Assembly (NCBI GenBank): GCA_964484205.1
Contig: CAZAEZ010000026.1
Location: 19,006 to 83,005, forward strand
From: M3007 sp964484205
GTDB taxonomy: Bacteria > Bacteroidota > Bacteroidia > Chitinophagales > Saprospiraceae
Direction: 5' to 3'
Length of the DNA stretch: 64,000 nt
Below, in pieces: positions 9,059-17,971 of this stretch (its first letter is position 1; every line of letters starts with the position of its first letter). The translations under genes and the position numbers were made by a program. The notes below the pieces were generated by a model. It did no database searches and was not told where the DNA came from. It saw only the letters and a list, made by a program, of their open reading frames with translations.

Positions 9059-10767
9059 TAATCAACTTTTAAAACTTCAATTTCTTCGGATTTCCAGTGT
9101 ACGGCTTTGTCCAGGCCATAGTTTTTCAGGCGGTTACGATAAAAATACAGCACGCGAAAGTTGGACGACACGATGCCGTTGTCTTTCGTAAAACCAAGCG
9201 GTTTTTCGGCGTGAAAAACGCCGAGTTTGCGCACCCCGTGTTGCACAACGTCGGTGGCAGGCAAGTGAATGGCAGGCGAGAGTTTGATGCGTCCGGCCTG
9301 CTCCCACTCGTATAATTTGGCCTGCAATTGTTCGACTACTTCAACCACGGCATTGTACGGGAAAAGATAATCGTCGGGAGGCAGGCGCATGATCCCGTAC
9401 AGGTCCAGTTTGGGATTTTCATGCACCAGCATTTCAAACACAGCAAAGGCGACCAGGTGGCTGGACAGCACCACATTCTCAACCGAATAGCGCTCCACGA
9501 TTCGTTCGGCCAGTATTTTGGTGTATTCGCTTTCCCGCTGATGGTCTTCGGTTAAAACATTGTCGGTCATGAAATATTCCCGGATATCGATTTCGGTCCC
9601 GAACTTGTCAAAACTGCGTCCCTGAGCGTCCACAAAATTTCCCATGACATCCATCGGGCGACCGACGCTGAGGGAGATGTCGCTGGTGGTGGAGAAAAAA
9701 CGCCAGATGAAACGAAACCAGGACCGCACGCTCTGGCTGTCGTCGCGCAAACGCAGGTAGTGCTCCTTGCCGGTGTAGCGCAGGTATTGCTCGATCAGAA
9801 AGGGGGCTTCCAGCACGAAGTGGTAGCCGATTACCATCGGAACGATAAACACTTTTTTGTCTTCATTGCGCTGGCACATGGTCCGCTGCGCCTCCACGGT
9901 AGTGCCGAGCAAGCCAAGCTTCAGGTCGCGGTCCAGCTCACCCGACCGCGAGCGGGTCCCACCGGGGAAGAACAGGCTGTTCACTCCGCGTTCGATGCTG
10001 AGTTTGCTCATGATTTTGAGGGTTTCGAGGTAGACCGGGTTCTTTTTTCGGCGGTCTACGCGGTAGGCGCCCAGGCGATTCATGTAGTAAGCGGCCGGGC
10101 CAAAATTGTACAGGTTGAGGCCGGCGCCGTAGGAAAAGGAAGGCAGGCCCATAATCTGGTCCATGGCATACCCGACCAGGATGGAGTCGAGGTTGCTCGA
10201 ATGTGTGGGAACTACCACGACCGTACCGTAGCGGAACAAATGGCGGACGGTTTCGACGTCGCCGACAACATTCAGGCGTTCATACAATTGCCGGCGCCCG
10301 CGCCACAGGCTGGCCAGGCTTTTGTCGACGGCGGCGTTGAGCAGCCGGTTAAACAAAACGGTCAGGAAGCGTTGGGCAAAGCGGAAGGTCGAGACTTTGA
10401 AGGTGCCCACAATTTCCTCGGCATACCGGTGAATGATTTTTTTGAGCATTTCCTCCGCTTCTGCCTGTGCTTCCGGGTCGTTGCGGTCAAGCGACTTTTT
10501 GATCAGCCGCTTGCTTACTTTATTCCAGAAAGAACGTTCATTGGGCGGGTCGACTTTCCAGGGCGATTCCTTGATCCGGATACGCTCCTGGTAAATCGTT
10601 TTGACGAGCACATCCATTTTCGCCTGCCAGCTGTTGTCGTTCAGGCGTTGGAAAGTAGCTGCTTCAATGTCCCGGATAAAATTTGCCCGGTCTTCACTCA
10701 GGCGGTATATCGGCCAGTCCTCCGTGTTTTCAATGATCCGCGGATATATGGTGACGTCTTTTTTCAC
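9058..10767 (-). CDS. PlsB-like glycerol-3-phosphate/lysophosphatidate acyltransferase
   Basis: A 569-residue PlsC-superfamily acyltransferase. The catalytic H-x4-D motif is HSSNLD at residues 189-194, and a second block is FFPGGTRSRSGELD, matching the conserved substrate-binding F-x-E/G-G-T-R-S-R region. The long N- and C-terminal extensions resemble PlsB more than the short PlsC enzymes. It would acylate glycerol-3-phosphate or a related lysolipid at the membrane, starting phospholipid synthesis. The most upstream start is a GTG (10765-10767); the next ATG is about 50 codons in. It lies 13 nt after engB and overlaps the enoyl-CoA hydratase gene, so the three genes look like one operon. Confidence 0.85.
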   Translation of the reverse strand: MKKDVTIYPRIIENTEDWPIYRLSEDRANFIRDIEAATFQRLNDNSWQAKMDVLVKTIYQERIRIKESPWKVDPPNERSFWNKVSKRLIKKSLDRNDPEAQAEAEEMLKKIIHRYAEEIVGTFKVSTFRFAQRFLTVLFNRLLNAAVDKSLASLWRGRRQLYERLNVVGDVETVRHLFRYGTVVVVPTHSSNLDSILVGYAMDQIMGLPSFSYGAGLNLYNFGPAAYYMNRLGAYRVDRRKKNPVYLETLKIMSKLSIERGVNSLFFPGGTRSRSGELDRDLKLGLLGTTVEAQRTMCQRNEDKKVFIVPMVIGYHFVLEAPFLIEQYLRYTGKEHYLRLRDDSQSVRSWFRFIWRFFSTTSDISLSVGRPMDVMGNFVDAQGRSFDKFGTEIDIREYFMTDNVLTEDHQRESEYTKILAERIVERYSVENVVLSSHLVAFAVFEMLVHENPKLDLYGIMRLPPDDYLFPYNAVVEVVEQLQAKLYEWEQAGRIKLSPAIHLPATDVVQHGVRKLGVFHAEKPLGFTKDNGIVSSNFRVLYFYRNRLKNYGLDKAVHWKSEEIEVLKVD

Positions 10768-10780
10768 GATGCAGTGGCGG

Positions 10781-11383
10781 TTAGGATGGTAGCGTTTTCA
10801 GGATTTGGGCGATATAATCCAACACTTCCGTTTTGCCGGTACTGTACGTCGAGGAGGTACGAAAGTGCGGCGGCAGCGTTTCCCAGGTTTCTTTCAAGGC
10901 CTCCAGAAAATCTTCGATATTCTGGTCCAGGTTGCCCTTTTTTATCCGGTCAGTTTTTGTGAAAAGGATAGCAAACGGGACGTTAAACTCACCAAGCTGA
11001 TTGATAAAATCCAGGTCGGTTTGGGTGGGTGGAATGTTGGAGTCGATTAACACGAAGGCCAACACTAACGGGGCGCGCCGGATCAGATAACCCTCGATCA
11101 TTTTCGCCAGCGTACGCTGTTGGGATTTCGAGACTTTGGCATACCCGTAACCGGGCAGGTCCACCAGATACCAGCTGTCGTTGATATTGAAAAAATTGAG
11201 CAGCTGGGTTTTTCCGGGTGTTCCGGATACCTTGGCCAGACCCTTGCGACCGGTAAGCATGTTGATCAACGACGACTTACCGACATTCGAACGGCCAATG
11301 AAGGCAAATTCCGGCCGGCCGTCTTTTGGGCACATGCTTTCGCGGGTATAACTACTGACAAACTCGGCTTTTTTTATGTCCAT
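10781..11383 (-). CDS. engB: Ribosome-biogenesis GTPase EngB (YihA/YsxC)
   Basis: A 200-residue TRAFAC-class GTPase needed for large ribosomal subunit assembly. G motifs are complete: G1 GRSNVGKSSL, G2-region SGTPGKTQLLNFF, G3 DLPGYGYAKVSK and G4 TKTD. Length and motif order are typical of EngB. It is the first gene of the minus-strand run engB - acyltransferase - enoyl-CoA hydratase. A TAnnTTTG-type -7 box (TACTTTTG, minus strand, 11409-11416) lies upstream and could drive the unit, though no matching TTG is obvious. Confidence 0.96.
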   Translation of the reverse strand: MDIKKAEFVSSYTRESMCPKDGRPEFAFIGRSNVGKSSLINMLTGRKGLAKVSGTPGKTQLLNFFNINDSWYLVDLPGYGYAKVSKSQQRTLAKMIEGYLIRRAPLVLAFVLIDSNIPPTQTDLDFINQLGEFNVPFAILFTKTDRIKKGNLDQNIEDFLEALKETWETLPPHFRTSSTYSTGKTEVLDYIAQILKTLPS

Positions 11384-11587
11384 GCAGCACGGTGTTTTTG
11401 GCGGGCAGCAAAAGTACGGATTCTTTGGGCTAATCCGGTGTGCCGGTGTGCAGGTAACCTCTGTTAAGGCACTTTTGCATTTTTTTAAAATCCCGCTTTA
11501 ATTAATGGTTAAACCAAATGCCAACGGCCTCCGGTGTGTACCATCAGCGCAATAACGGCGTTTTTCAGGCAACAAAATCGAACACGT

Positions 11588-12211
11588 ATGAAATACTTAC
11601 AAGTTGCTATCCTGATGCTTTTTTGCGCCGCTACCGCCCAGGCGCAATTCGCTTTTGGTTTGAAAGGCGGTTTCCAAACGCAATTGAAAAATCCGAACGA
11701 TCTGACCATTGGTTCGGCGGACACATCGTTCAATTTTGGCGTAAACGATCTGAAATTTGGTACGCAATTCGGCGCCTGGTTTCGCATCGGCGACGGTGTT
11801 TTCCTGCAGCCGGAAATTGTTTTCAACTCCAACCGCACCGATTTCAAAGTTGGTGAAACAAATGCCGCGGATATTATTCTTTCTGAAAAATACCAAAATC
11901 TCGATATCCCGATCCTGGTCGGATTTAAAGCCGGCCCTATTCGCCTGCATGGCGGCCCGGTGGGGCACTATTTCCTGAACAGTAAATCCGAACTGGCAGA
12001 TGTTAACGGTTATGCTGCCCGCTGGAAACAATTTACCTGGGGCTGGCAGGCCGGCCTGACCCTGGGCACCGGCCGCTTTTCCGCCGATATCCGCTACGAA
12101 GGCAATTTTAATAAATATGGCGACCACATCACGTTCTTCGGCGATCAGTACCATTTTTCCAACAACCCGGCTCGGTTAATCCTGGCATTGAATATTGCCT
12201 TGGTGAAGTAA
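11588..12211 (+). CDS. Outer-membrane beta-barrel protein (PorT/OmpX-like)
   Basis: A 207-residue exported protein. The start chosen (ATG at 11588) gives a clean signal peptide, MKYLQVAILMLFCAATAQAQ; an upstream in-frame extension has none. The rest alternates short amphipathic strands ending in aromatic residues and Gly-rich turns (FAFGLKGGFQ, FGTQFGAWFRIGDGVFLQPE, WGWQAGLTLGTGRFSADIRYEG, split by loops), as expected for an eight-stranded outer-membrane barrel of the beta-brl_2/PorT-like type. A rho-independent terminator follows 24 nt downstream. Specific role unknown. Confidence 0.8.
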   Translation: MKYLQVAILMLFCAATAQAQFAFGLKGGFQTQLKNPNDLTIGSADTSFNFGVNDLKFGTQFGAWFRIGDGVFLQPEIVFNSNRTDFKVGETNAADIILSEKYQNLDIPILVGFKAGPIRLHGGPVGHYFLNSKSELADVNGYAARWKQFTWGWQAGLTLGTGRFSADIRYEGNFNKYGDHITFFGDQYHFSNNPARLILALNIALVK

Positions 12212-12234
12212 GCATTTGTTGAAGTTTTACCTGT

Positions 12235-12276
12235 AGCGTAGCGGCGACAACACCATGTCTCCGCTACGCTTTTTTA
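12235..12276 (+). terminator. Rho-independent terminator after the beta-barrel gene
   Basis: A 14-bp stem with one mismatch (agcgtagcggcgac / gtctccgctacgct, 12235-12248 and 12257-12270), an 8-nt loop, then a run of T. Confidence 0.75.
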
Positions 12277-12323
12277 GTTTAAAAGCGAAAGTGCGTTGCG
12301 TAGACCCGATCCCCGGGAAACAC

Positions 12324-12331
12324 TATTTTTG
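12324..12331 (+). promoter_or_regulatory. Bacteroidota-type -7 box upstream of the propeller gene
   Basis: TATTTTTG fits the TAnnTTTG consensus and sits 17 nt before the ATG at 12349. A TTG at 12296-12298 is 25 nt upstream, longer than the usual spacing, so the -33 element is doubtful. Confidence 0.35.
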
Positions 12332-12348
12332 GCGCACAAATAAATTTC

Positions 12349-13593
12349 ATGCGCTTAATATTTCTTTTGCTCCTGCCGGGCCTGTTGCCAATCACTCCCC
12401 TGCATGCCCAACCAGGCTGCACCGATCCACTGGCAATAAATTTCAATGCCAATGCCACATCCAATGATGGCTCCTGCAAATACCCGCCAACAAATCTGCC
12501 GCCGGTTTTTCAGACGAATTTGTCAAATACCCTGGATGAAAACTCCGGGCTGGTATGGGCCGGCGGCGGGCTCTGGACGCATAACGACGGCGGCTCCGAA
12601 CCAAAAATTTACCGGATTGATACCCTGACCAATGCCATTCTGCAAACGGTGACGATTGAGGGGGCGACCAATACGGATTGGGAGGACATCGCCTTTGACG
12701 GCACCAGTTTTTATATCGGCGATTTTGGCAACAATGCCAATGGCAACCGGACAGACCTGCGGATTTATAAGTTCCCCATCGCTGCCATTCCAACCGGCAT
12801 TGAGGTTGCCGTGCCGGCAAGTGCGGTGGAGCGGATCAATTTTGCTTACGAAGACCAAACCGACTTTGACCCAACCGGCAGCAACAATACCCGCTTTGAT
12901 TGCGAGGCGATGATCTTCAGAAACAACCAATTGCATTTTTTTACTAAAAACTGGATTGATAAAACCACGACACACTACGTTTTGCCCGCTACTGCCGGTA
13001 CTTTCCAGGCTCAAAAACTGGAAACCATCGATGTGGATGGCTTGATCACTGCCGCCGATGTTTCCGCATCCGGCGTGCTAATCCTGTTGGGATACGACCT
13101 GACGACAGCGAGCGCCTTTTTTTGGCAGATTTGGGATTACTCCAACGGCTTGCTTTTTAATGGAAACAAGCGCCGGGTTGAATTGGGCTCCGTTTTAGCA
13201 ACAGGGCAACTGGAAGGGCTGTGTTTTCGCAACAATCGCTATGGCTATTTTTCCAATGAAAAAACGGCGGGGATCATACCGGCGCGTTTGTACAGCTTTG
13301 AACTGGGTTTGAATTTGCTGACGCCGGTTGTGGGTTTGAACAACGATTCGACGCCGACCTGGTGCGCGCATCTCCCCAATCCGGTGACTGCCGGGCAATT
13401 GGGTGAGGCTCTTGACCGGATTACTCCGGGTAGCCTGGTCGAAATTTGGAATAGCCCGGGACAGTTGGTTTGGAGAAGTCCCGCACTGCCAACCGGCCTG
13501 AATTTGGGCGCCTTTTCTTCCGGTGTTTATTTTTTACAGGTCCGGCGTATGTCAGGGTTGCCGGGTTGCAGGCGGACGATTTTTTTGCGATAA
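12349..13593 (+). CDS. Secreted beta-propeller-like protein with T9SS type A tail
   Basis: A 414-residue secreted protein. It begins with a signal peptide (MRLIFLLLLPGLLPITPLHA). A short GCTDPLAINFNANAT motif follows, a cysteine-containing, Ca-binding-like segment common in secreted Bacteroidota proteins. The central region of about 60-340 has repeated strand motifs (DWEDIAFDGTSFYIGDFGNN, GLITAADVSASGVLIL, GQLEGLCFRNNRYGYFS) that suggest a beta-propeller. The last 60 or so residues (GSLVEIWNSPGQLVW, FSSGVYFLQVRR) resemble a T9SS type A sorting domain. No catalytic motif is evident; a binding or scaffolding role on the surface is inference. Confidence 0.75.
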   Translation: MRLIFLLLLPGLLPITPLHAQPGCTDPLAINFNANATSNDGSCKYPPTNLPPVFQTNLSNTLDENSGLVWAGGGLWTHNDGGSEPKIYRIDTLTNAILQTVTIEGATNTDWEDIAFDGTSFYIGDFGNNANGNRTDLRIYKFPIAAIPTGIEVAVPASAVERINFAYEDQTDFDPTGSNNTRFDCEAMIFRNNQLHFFTKNWIDKTTTHYVLPATAGTFQAQKLETIDVDGLITAADVSASGVLILLGYDLTTASAFFWQIWDYSNGLLFNGNKRRVELGSVLATGQLEGLCFRNNRYGYFSNEKTAGIIPARLYSFELGLNLLTPVVGLNNDSTPTWCAHLPNPVTAGQLGEALDRITPGSLVEIWNSPGQLVWRSPALPTGLNLGAFSSGVYFLQVRRMSGLPGCRRTIFLR

Positions 13594-13604
13594 TTTTTTT
13601 CGGT

Positions 13605-13673
13605 TTACGCCGACTAACAGTCGGCGTTACAGGGGGTGACTTCACAATTACGCCGACTAACAGTCGGCGTTAC
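13605..13673. repeat. Duplicated 26-bp palindromic hairpin element
   Basis: Two exact copies of a 26-bp element containing an 8-bp stem (acgccgac / gtcggcgt with a taaca-type loop) at 13605-13630 and 13648-13673. They lie between the convergent propeller gene and lpdA, and the second copy contains the lpdA stop codon (13670-13672). The pair could act as a bidirectional terminator or be a small dispersed repeat; no T-run follows either. Confidence 0.8.
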
Positions 13674-15070
13674 AAATGGATGACCTCGCCATAGGCCGCT
13701 GCCGTAGCCTCCATGACGGCTTCACTCATCGTGGGGTGCGGGTGTATGGCTTTCAGGATTTCGTGGCCGGTAGTTTCCAGTTTGCGGGCAGCAACCGCTT
13801 CCGCGATCATTTCGGTGACATTGGCGCCAATCATGTGCGCGCCCAGCCATTCGCCGTATTTTTTATCAAAAATAACTTTGACAAATCCCTCAGGAGCACC
13901 GGCAGCCTTGGCTTTTCCGGAAGCGGTAAACGGAAATTTTCCAACCAAAACCTCATAGCCGGCTTCTTTGGCCGCCGCCTCGGTGTACCCCACGGAAGCG
14001 ATTTCCGGCGAGCAGTACGTGCAGCCCGGGATGTTGTTGTAATCGATGGGTTCTACCTCCATGCCGGCGATGTGCTCCACGCAATGAATGCCTTCCGCGC
14101 TGGCCACGTGTGCCAGGGCCTGGGTGGACAGCACGTCGCCAATGGCATATACCCCCGGTACATTCGTCCGGTAATGGGTATCCACCTGAATAAAGCCGCG
14201 GTCGGTGACAACGCCCAGGTCTTCCAGACCGATATTCTCCGTGTTGGGCGTGACGCCTGCAGCGCTCAGGACCACATCGCAAGTGAGCGTTTCTTCTTTG
14301 CCGTCTTTGCGGTTTTTCATGTGCACTTTGACCTCTTTGCCGCTGGTATCCACTTTTTCCACAGCCCAGCCGCCGTACACTTTCATGCCTTTCCGGGTGT
14401 ACAGTTTGTTCAGTTCTTTGGAAATGTCGGCGTCTTCACGGGGCACCAGACCTTGTTCGAGGAATTCCACAATGCTCACTTCGGAGCCGATCGCGTGGTA
14501 GAAATAACCGAACTCCACGCCGATAGCGCCGGCGCCAACCACCACGAGGCGTTTGGGCTGTTTTTCCAGCGACATGGCTTTGCGGTATTCGATCACTTTT
14601 TTGCCATCGATAGGCAGGTTGGGCAATTCCTTGGCGCGACCGCCGGTGGCGATGATGATATGTTTGGCGGTGTATTCAGTGACTTTGTTGTCGGCGTCGG
14701 TGACGGCAACTTTGGGGCCTTTCACCAATTTGCCGGTGCCGTTGATGACCGTGATTTTATTTTTTTTCATCAAAAACTGGACGCCCTTGCTCATCCCGTC
14801 GGCTACGCCACGGCTGCGTTTGATCATTGCCCCGAAATTAGCCTGCGTTTTACCGCCGATCTCGATGCCGTAATCGGCTGCATGGTTCAGGTATTCAAAT
14901 ACCTGGGCGCTTTTCAGGAGGGCTTTGGTGGGGATGCAGCCCCAGTTGAGGCAGATGCCGCCCAGGCTTTCGCGTTCGATGATGGCGGTGTTCAGACCGA
15001 GTTGGGAAGCACGGATGGCAGCTACGTAGCCGCCCGGGCCGCTGCCGATTACGATGACGTCAAAATTCAT
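13670..15070 (-). CDS. lpdA: Dihydrolipoyl dehydrogenase
   Basis: A 466-residue flavoprotein that reoxidises dihydrolipoyl groups in 2-oxoacid dehydrogenase complexes and the glycine cleavage system, producing NADH. It has an N-terminal FAD motif (VIGSGPGGYVAAIRASQLG), the redox disulfide CLNWGC, a central NAD motif (VVGAGAIGVEFG), YAIGDV, and the C-terminal active-site His-Glu segment (HPHPTMSEAVMEA). Length is typical. No E1 or E2 gene is adjacent. The stop codon falls inside a duplicated hairpin element. A long antisense frame on the plus strand is a codon-composition shadow. Confidence 0.97.
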   Translation of the reverse strand: MNFDVIVIGSGPGGYVAAIRASQLGLNTAIIERESLGGICLNWGCIPTKALLKSAQVFEYLNHAADYGIEIGGKTQANFGAMIKRSRGVADGMSKGVQFLMKKNKITVINGTGKLVKGPKVAVTDADNKVTEYTAKHIIIATGGRAKELPNLPIDGKKVIEYRKAMSLEKQPKRLVVVGAGAIGVEFGYFYHAIGSEVSIVEFLEQGLVPREDADISKELNKLYTRKGMKVYGGWAVEKVDTSGKEVKVHMKNRKDGKEETLTCDVVLSAAGVTPNTENIGLEDLGVVTDRGFIQVDTHYRTNVPGVYAIGDVLSTQALAHVASAEGIHCVEHIAGMEVEPIDYNNIPGCTYCSPEIASVGYTEAAAKEAGYEVLVGKFPFTASGKAKAAGAPEGFVKVIFDKKYGEWLGAHMIGANVTEMIAEAVAARKLETTGHEILKAIHPHPTMSEAVMEATAAAYGEVIHL

Positions 15071-15193
15071 ACGGTATAGATCGTTGATGGTTTTTGATAA
15101 AATTCTGTTGCCAGGTTTAATCCTTGCAACATCTGAAACATAATTTGGTTGGGCCGGGGCAAAGATAGAACGGCGCCATCAAATTTCTGAAGA

Positions 15194-16429
15194 TCACACG
15201 GTTTCCATGTAATTCAAATCCTCATCGAAAGTTTCCTTCATGCCGATCAGCGCCACAAAAGCAACAATCAAGCATACCGCGCCTACGATTGCGGCAGCAG
15301 GCAGAATACCGCCTGCAACTGCGGGATCTTTGAGCCACTTAAAGGAAGCGCCAATCGGCACCAGCATGCCCCGCGCAACATTGGGTACGGAAGTGGCAAC
15401 CGTCGCCCGCAGGTTGGTGCCAAACTGTTCGGCCCCAATGGTCACAAAAATGACCCAAAAACCGACGGAGATTCCGAGCAGAAAATGGGCAAAGTAAAAA
15501 CTTGCCGGTGAGGAAAAACCCGCTGCCAGGTAATAGGCCACCGCAAGGGTGTCCAGTGTCAGGAAAATCCACATCACTTTCAATCGACTTCGGAGAAACT
15601 GGCTTAACAGCCCGGAACCGATATCGCCCAGGATAAGCCCGGTGTAACATGCCGCGATGGCATTGCCGCCGGTGATGCCGCTCAGGCCCTTGGCTGCGCC
15701 AAATTCCGGCGCCAGTGTGATCAAGACGCCAACCACAAACCAGGTCGGCGAACCGATAAACAGGCAGCGAATGAACCGAACAAAGCGATTCCAGTTGGTA
15801 AACAGCGCGAAAAAGTTGCCGCGACTGACCGATGTGTCCGTCTGCATTTGCCGGAACATGCCCGATTCGCTCACGCTGATCCGCAACAGGAGCAGGAGTA
15901 GCCCGAGGCCGCCCCCGACAAAAAAACAAATACGCCAGGGAAAAAACAGGTCAATCACCCAGGCCAGCAGTGCGCCGCTCAGGCCGACCGAGGCGACGAT
16001 CATGGTGCCGTACCCGCGTTTTCCCTTGGGTAAAATTTCTGAAACCAGCGTAATGCCCGCCCCCAACTCGCCGGCCAGCCCGATACCGGCCATAAACCGG
16101 AAGATGGCGTAATCGGTGGCGGAAGTGGCAAATCCGTTCAGAATATTCGCAACGGAATACAGAAAAATGGAGAAATAGAGTACGCGTACCCGGCCCTTTT
16201 TGTCGCCCAAAACGCCCCAGAGTATGCCGCCCAGCAACATACCGGCCATTTGCCAGTTGAGCAGGGAAATGCCGGTGTCGGTGAGGGCTTGCCCGGTGTA
16301 TCCGAGGTCTTGCAAACTTTTTACCCGGACAAATCCGAACAGGAGCAGGTCATAGATATCGACGAAGTAGCCCAGGGCGGCCACGATTACGGCGGCATTG
16401 AGGAGTTTTACCGGCTTTTCCGTTTGCAT
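15194..16429 (-). CDS. MFS transporter (metabolite/H+ symporter type)
   Basis: A 411-residue, 12-helix major facilitator. Signature elements are the first-loop GILWGVLGDKKGRVRVLYFS motif (GxLxD(K/R)xGR type) and LAGELGAGITLVSEILPKGKRG between helices 4 and 5. These resemble the sugar/metabolite:H+ symporter branch. Inner-membrane import or export is expected; the substrate cannot be read. It is 123 nt downstream-to-upstream of lpdA on the same strand, so cotranscription with lpdA is possible but not shown. Confidence 0.85.
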   Translation of the reverse strand: MQTEKPVKLLNAAVIVAALGYFVDIYDLLLFGFVRVKSLQDLGYTGQALTDTGISLLNWQMAGMLLGGILWGVLGDKKGRVRVLYFSIFLYSVANILNGFATSATDYAIFRFMAGIGLAGELGAGITLVSEILPKGKRGYGTMIVASVGLSGALLAWVIDLFFPWRICFFVGGGLGLLLLLLRISVSESGMFRQMQTDTSVSRGNFFALFTNWNRFVRFIRCLFIGSPTWFVVGVLITLAPEFGAAKGLSGITGGNAIAACYTGLILGDIGSGLLSQFLRSRLKVMWIFLTLDTLAVAYYLAAGFSSPASFYFAHFLLGISVGFWVIFVTIGAEQFGTNLRATVATSVPNVARGMLVPIGASFKWLKDPAVAGGILPAAAIVGAVCLIVAFVALIGMKETFDEDLNYMETV

Positions 16430-16480
16430 AAAATTCGGGTTGCAAATGTTCTGGATTCAGGCGGGCAAAGTACGGGAAAA

Positions 16481-16603
16481 ATTTGGGGTCATTTGGGGTC
16501 ATTTGGAGGTCATTGGGGCCATTAGGAAATCTTGGTTTATTACTTTTGAACTTTGCATTCAATCAAAAAATAAACTTTCAAATGACCCCAATGACCTTTA
16601 ATT
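16481..16603. repeat. Decamer tandem repeat with inverted copy
   Basis: A head array of atttggggtc-like units (16481-16520, about four degenerate units) is followed about 60 nt later by the reverse-complement phrase aatgaccccaatgacctt (16580-16597). The spacer contains no gene. The array lies between divergently transcribed MFS and NUDIX genes, so it also occupies the promoter region. Similar short GT-rich phrases are common between genes in this phylum. Confidence 0.7.
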
Positions 16604-16612
16604 ACCAATAAA

Positions 16613-17164
16613 ATGTCCAACAACGATCCACTTCCCTGGCAGGTTGAATCCCGGCGGTATGTCTACAATCGCGCACCCTACATGATTATGCGGGAAGACA
16701 GTGTGCGCCTGCCCAACGGGGCGCAAATTCCGGATTACTTTGTTTTTGAATATCCGGATTGGGTGACTGTGCTGGCGGTAACCACAACCGGCCAACTGGT
16801 ACTGATCCGGCAATACCGGCATGGCATCGGCGATGTGCATTTTGAATTGCCGGCTGGCGTTGCCGATCCCGGGGAAGCCTTGTTGGAAAGTGCAAAACGG
16901 GAGTTGCTGGAGGAAACGGGTTTTGGCGGCGGCGACTGGCGTTTTTTCATGAAAGTTTGCGCCAACCCGGGTACGCACAGCAATTGGTGCCATATTTTTT
17001 TAGCCACTGGCGTAGAACAACAAGAGCACCAGCAACTGGATCACACGGAAGATATCCAGGTGCGCCTTTTGTCGCCGTCGGAAACACGGGATGTGCTGCG
17101 ATCGGGTGGGGTTGCGCAGGCCATGCATGCAGCGCCGTTGTGGCGTTTTTTTGCGGAAAACTAA
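16613..17164 (+). CDS. NUDIX hydrolase (ADP-ribose pyrophosphatase-like)
   Basis: A 183-residue soluble enzyme that would hydrolyse a nucleoside-diphosphate-X compound. The NUDIX box is complete: GVADPGEALLESAKRELLEETGF (written here as GVADPGEALLE then SAKRELLEETGF), with the Glu residues of REx2EE that bind magnesium. The preceding QYRHGIGDVHFELPAG region is typical of ADP-ribose pyrophosphatases. The stop overlaps the convergent SGNH gene stop by 3 nt. Substrate is inferred from family only. Confidence 0.9.
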   Translation: MSNNDPLPWQVESRRYVYNRAPYMIMREDSVRLPNGAQIPDYFVFEYPDWVTVLAVTTTGQLVLIRQYRHGIGDVHFELPAGVADPGEALLESAKRELLEETGFGGGDWRFFMKVCANPGTHSNWCHIFLATGVEQQEHQQLDHTEDIQVRLLSPSETRDVLRSGGVAQAMHAAPLWRFFAEN

Positions 17165-17868
17165 GGCCTCAGGGCGTTTTTCGACACCGGGAACAGGAGT
17201 TGTACCCACGCCGAATACTGGCTGGCGGAAGGATGTAAACCATCGGAAGCGACCAGTTCCGGTTGGTCCAGACCCATGCGGGAGATTGGCGTTACGTCGA
17301 CAAATGTCACGCCATAGGATTCAGTAATGCTACGTTTTACAGCGTTGAACAGGTCAATTTTTTGAGAAATAGTTGCCGGAGAAAAATTTTGCCCGTAGGG
17401 GGTGTAAGCCCAATCGGGAATCGAGACAACCAGTACCCGTTCCTTTTTTCCATCCGCGTAGGTCAGCGCGCGCTGGAGCAGGTTCTCAAACTGCGTTTTG
17501 TAGGTATCAATGCTGCCATTTTGGTATTGGTTGTTAACGCCGATGCAGAGGGTCACCAGGTCGAAGATGCTGTCGGCAATATTGGTGGCATTATTCAGCG
17601 CCGTCTGCAATTGATCCGTACGCCAGCCTGTTTGAGCAATAATGCGGATGCTTTTTAGCTGAACCCCCACCTGCTGCAAACTGTCGGCCAGTTGATTCGG
17701 GAAATTACTTTCCCACGGCACACTTTCACCTTTGGTGTACGAATCGCCAAGGGCAAGTATGGAAATGGGCGGGGCCGGTTTAGGGACAGCCGGCGGAGCC
17801 TTCTCCTTTTGGCAATTAAGGAGGGTAAACAAGCAAATAAACAAGCACATTTCAGGTATCCGGATCAT
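17161..17868 (-). CDS. SGNH/GDSL-family hydrolase lipoprotein
   Basis: A 235-residue predicted lipoprotein esterase. The start at 17868 gives MIRIPEMCLFICLFTLLNCQ, with a lipobox ending in LLNC; the longer frame upstream lacks a signal. SGNH blocks are visible: block I LALGDSYTKGE (catalytic Ser), block III CIGVNNQY, and block V SDGLHPSASQY (catalytic Asp and His). Block II Gly probably lies in AQTGWRT. The enzyme would deacylate a carbohydrate, lipid or peptidoglycan ester at the cell envelope. Substrate unknown. It overlaps the convergent NUDIX gene by a few bases at the stops. Confidence 0.88.
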   Translation of the reverse strand: MIRIPEMCLFICLFTLLNCQKEKAPPAVPKPAPPISILALGDSYTKGESVPWESNFPNQLADSLQQVGVQLKSIRIIAQTGWRTDQLQTALNNATNIADSIFDLVTLCIGVNNQYQNGSIDTYKTQFENLLQRALTYADGKKERVLVVSIPDWAYTPYGQNFSPATISQKIDLFNAVKRSITESYGVTFVDVTPISRMGLDQPELVASDGLHPSASQYSAWVQLLFPVSKNALRP

Positions 17869-17971
17869 GCTCTTTTTTTGCCTGAAACAATGAAAAGGGC
17901 AAAATAGTTGGGAGACCGCTATGCCAGTTGATTCAAGTTTGCCCAAACTGCAGGGAACTATACAAGCGTAA

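Noticed and set aside
13676..15079. A 467-codon open frame on the plus strand opposite lpdA
   Set aside because: It lies wholly antisense to a firm lpdA gene, has no recognisable motif, and arises from third-position composition.
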